Assembly: GCA_947462945.1 (NCBI GenBank)
Contig: CANHTE010000111.1
Coordinates: 1-5,848, forward strand
Reading direction: 5' to 3'
DNA from: Acetobacteraceae bacterium
GTDB taxonomy: Bacteria > Pseudomonadota > Alphaproteobacteria > Acetobacterales > Acetobacteraceae
DNA: 5,848 bases
Both the position numbers and the translations under genes were made by a program. The notes below the pieces were generated by a model. The model saw only the letters and a program-made list of their open reading frames with translations, did not search any database and was not told where the DNA came from. Of this stretch, positions 5,212-5,848 are shown piece after piece; the first letter of the stretch is position 1, and each line of letters begins with the position of its first letter.

Positions 5212-5848
5212 ATGATCACGCGCCGCGCCACGCTCGCCTTGCCGCTCCTTGCCTCGCCTGCTTTGGCCCAGGGCAATTTCCCAAACCGCCCGATCACGCT
5301 GATGATCCCCTTCGCCGCCGGCGGGCCGACCGACATGATCGCCCGCCTGATGGCCGAGGGCATGTCCCGTGAGCTCGGCCAGCCCGTCGCGGCCGAAAAC
5401 GTGACCGGCGCGGGCGGCACCATCGCCGCCGCGCGCGTCGCGTCCTCCCGCCCGGATGGGCATACGCTGCTGATCCATCATATCGGCCTGGCCGCCGCCG
5501 CCACCCTGTATCGCCAGCTGCCCTTCAGCATCGAGCGCGGCCTGGCGCCGCTGGGCATCGTCTCCCACACGGGCATGACGCTGGTGGCGCGGCCGGATTT
5601 TCCTGCGAATGACCTTGCCGGTTACATGGCGCAGCTGCGTGAGCGCGGCGATGCGCTGAATTTGGGGCATAGCGGGCTGGGTGGCTCCAACCAGCTCTGC
5701 GGCATGTTGTTGCAGCATGCGGCCGGGCGCAGCGCCACCACCATCGTCTTCCGTGGCTCGGCCCCCGCCATGACGGAAATGATGGCCAGCCGCCTGGACA
5801 TCAGCTGCGACCAGGCGACGGTCACGGCCCCCTTCGTGCGGGACAACC
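5212..5848 (+). CDS. TTT-family (TctC/Bug) substrate-binding protein, N-terminal part (cut by the window edge)
   Basis: The 212 visible residues are about two thirds of a Bug-type periplasmic binding protein (usual length about 320), the receptor of a tripartite tricarboxylate transporter. A signal peptide covers residues 1-20, ending ASPALAQ; the TRRATL start resembles a weak Tat motif. The mature protein starts NFPNRPITLMIPFAAGGPTD (22-41), whose GGPTD loop is the first ligand-binding loop of the family. It continues with LGQPVAAENVTGAGGTIAAA (55-74), RPDGHTLL (80-87), the second loop GHSGLGGSNQL (152-162) and FRGSAPAMTEMMASRLD (180-196), each matching a family signature. The partner membrane proteins TctA and TctB are not in the window and may follow, though Bug genes often stand alone. 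Position after tartrate dehydrogenase suggests a dicarboxylate such as tartrate or D-malate as ligand; specificity cannot be read from sequence. Confidence 0.92.
   Translation, partial: MITRRATLALPLLASPALAQGNFPNRPITLMIPFAAGGPTDMIARLMAEGMSRELGQPVAAENVTGAGGTIAAARVASSRPDGHTLLIHHIGLAAAATLYRQLPFSIERGLAPLGIVSHTGMTLVARPDFPANDLAGYMAQLRERGDALNLGHSGLGGSNQLCGMLLQHAAGRSATTIVFRGSAPAMTEMMASRLDISCDQATVTAPFVRDN

Noticed and set aside
4327..5718. A 463-codon open frame on the minus strand across tartrate dehydrogenase and the binding-protein gene
   Set aside because: It lies opposite two clearly recognisable genes, has low-complexity His/Gly/Arg/Ala-rich composition and no family motifs; long antisense frames are expected in GC-rich DNA.

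Overview
The window is GC-rich with strongly GC-biased third codon positions. Its proteins look like those of an alphaproteobacterium, most likely an Acetobacteraceae/Roseomonas-type organism. This placement rests on protein style (the MoxR ATPase, the tartrate dehydrogenase form and a Bug-type binding protein behind a catabolic gene) and not on any marker gene, so it is an inference.

Layout. On the minus strand, read right to left, there are a glycerate 2-kinase (2747-4033), a pyruvate kinase with an unexpected N-terminal helix-turn-helix (1035-2687), a small exported protein of unknown function (645-1010) and the N-terminal 185 residues of a MoxR-family AAA+ ATPase that runs off the left edge (1-555). 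On the plus strand, starting from a shared 81-bp divergent gap (4034-4114), there are a tartrate dehydrogenase/decarboxylase (4115-5188) and the first 212 residues of a tripartite tricarboxylate transporter (TTT) binding protein that runs off the right edge (5212-5848).

How the genes fit together. Tartrate dehydrogenase, glycerate kinase and pyruvate kinase are the enzymes expected for growth on tartrate: tartrate to D-glycerate (directly, or through oxaloglycolate/hydroxypyruvate), then 2-phosphoglycerate, then (through enolase, not in the window) PEP and pyruvate. The gene set matches the ttuC-ttuD-ttuE set of Agrobacterium vitis, but here it is split into two divergent units. The transporter gene follows the dehydrogenase by 23 bp and probably supplies the substrate (tartrate, D-malate or a similar dicarboxylate).

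Most unusual point. The pyruvate kinase reading frame begins with a 72-residue Cro/YdaS-like helix-turn-helix segment. No stop codon separates it from the enzyme, an enzyme-only start with a good ribosome binding site lies inside the frame, and a perfect 6-3-6 palindrome sits 8 bp before the long start codon. This could be a DNA-binding, possibly self-regulating pyruvate kinase, or one gene making two forms of the enzyme. The sequence suggests this but cannot prove it. No RNA genes, CRISPR arrays or insertion sequences were seen.
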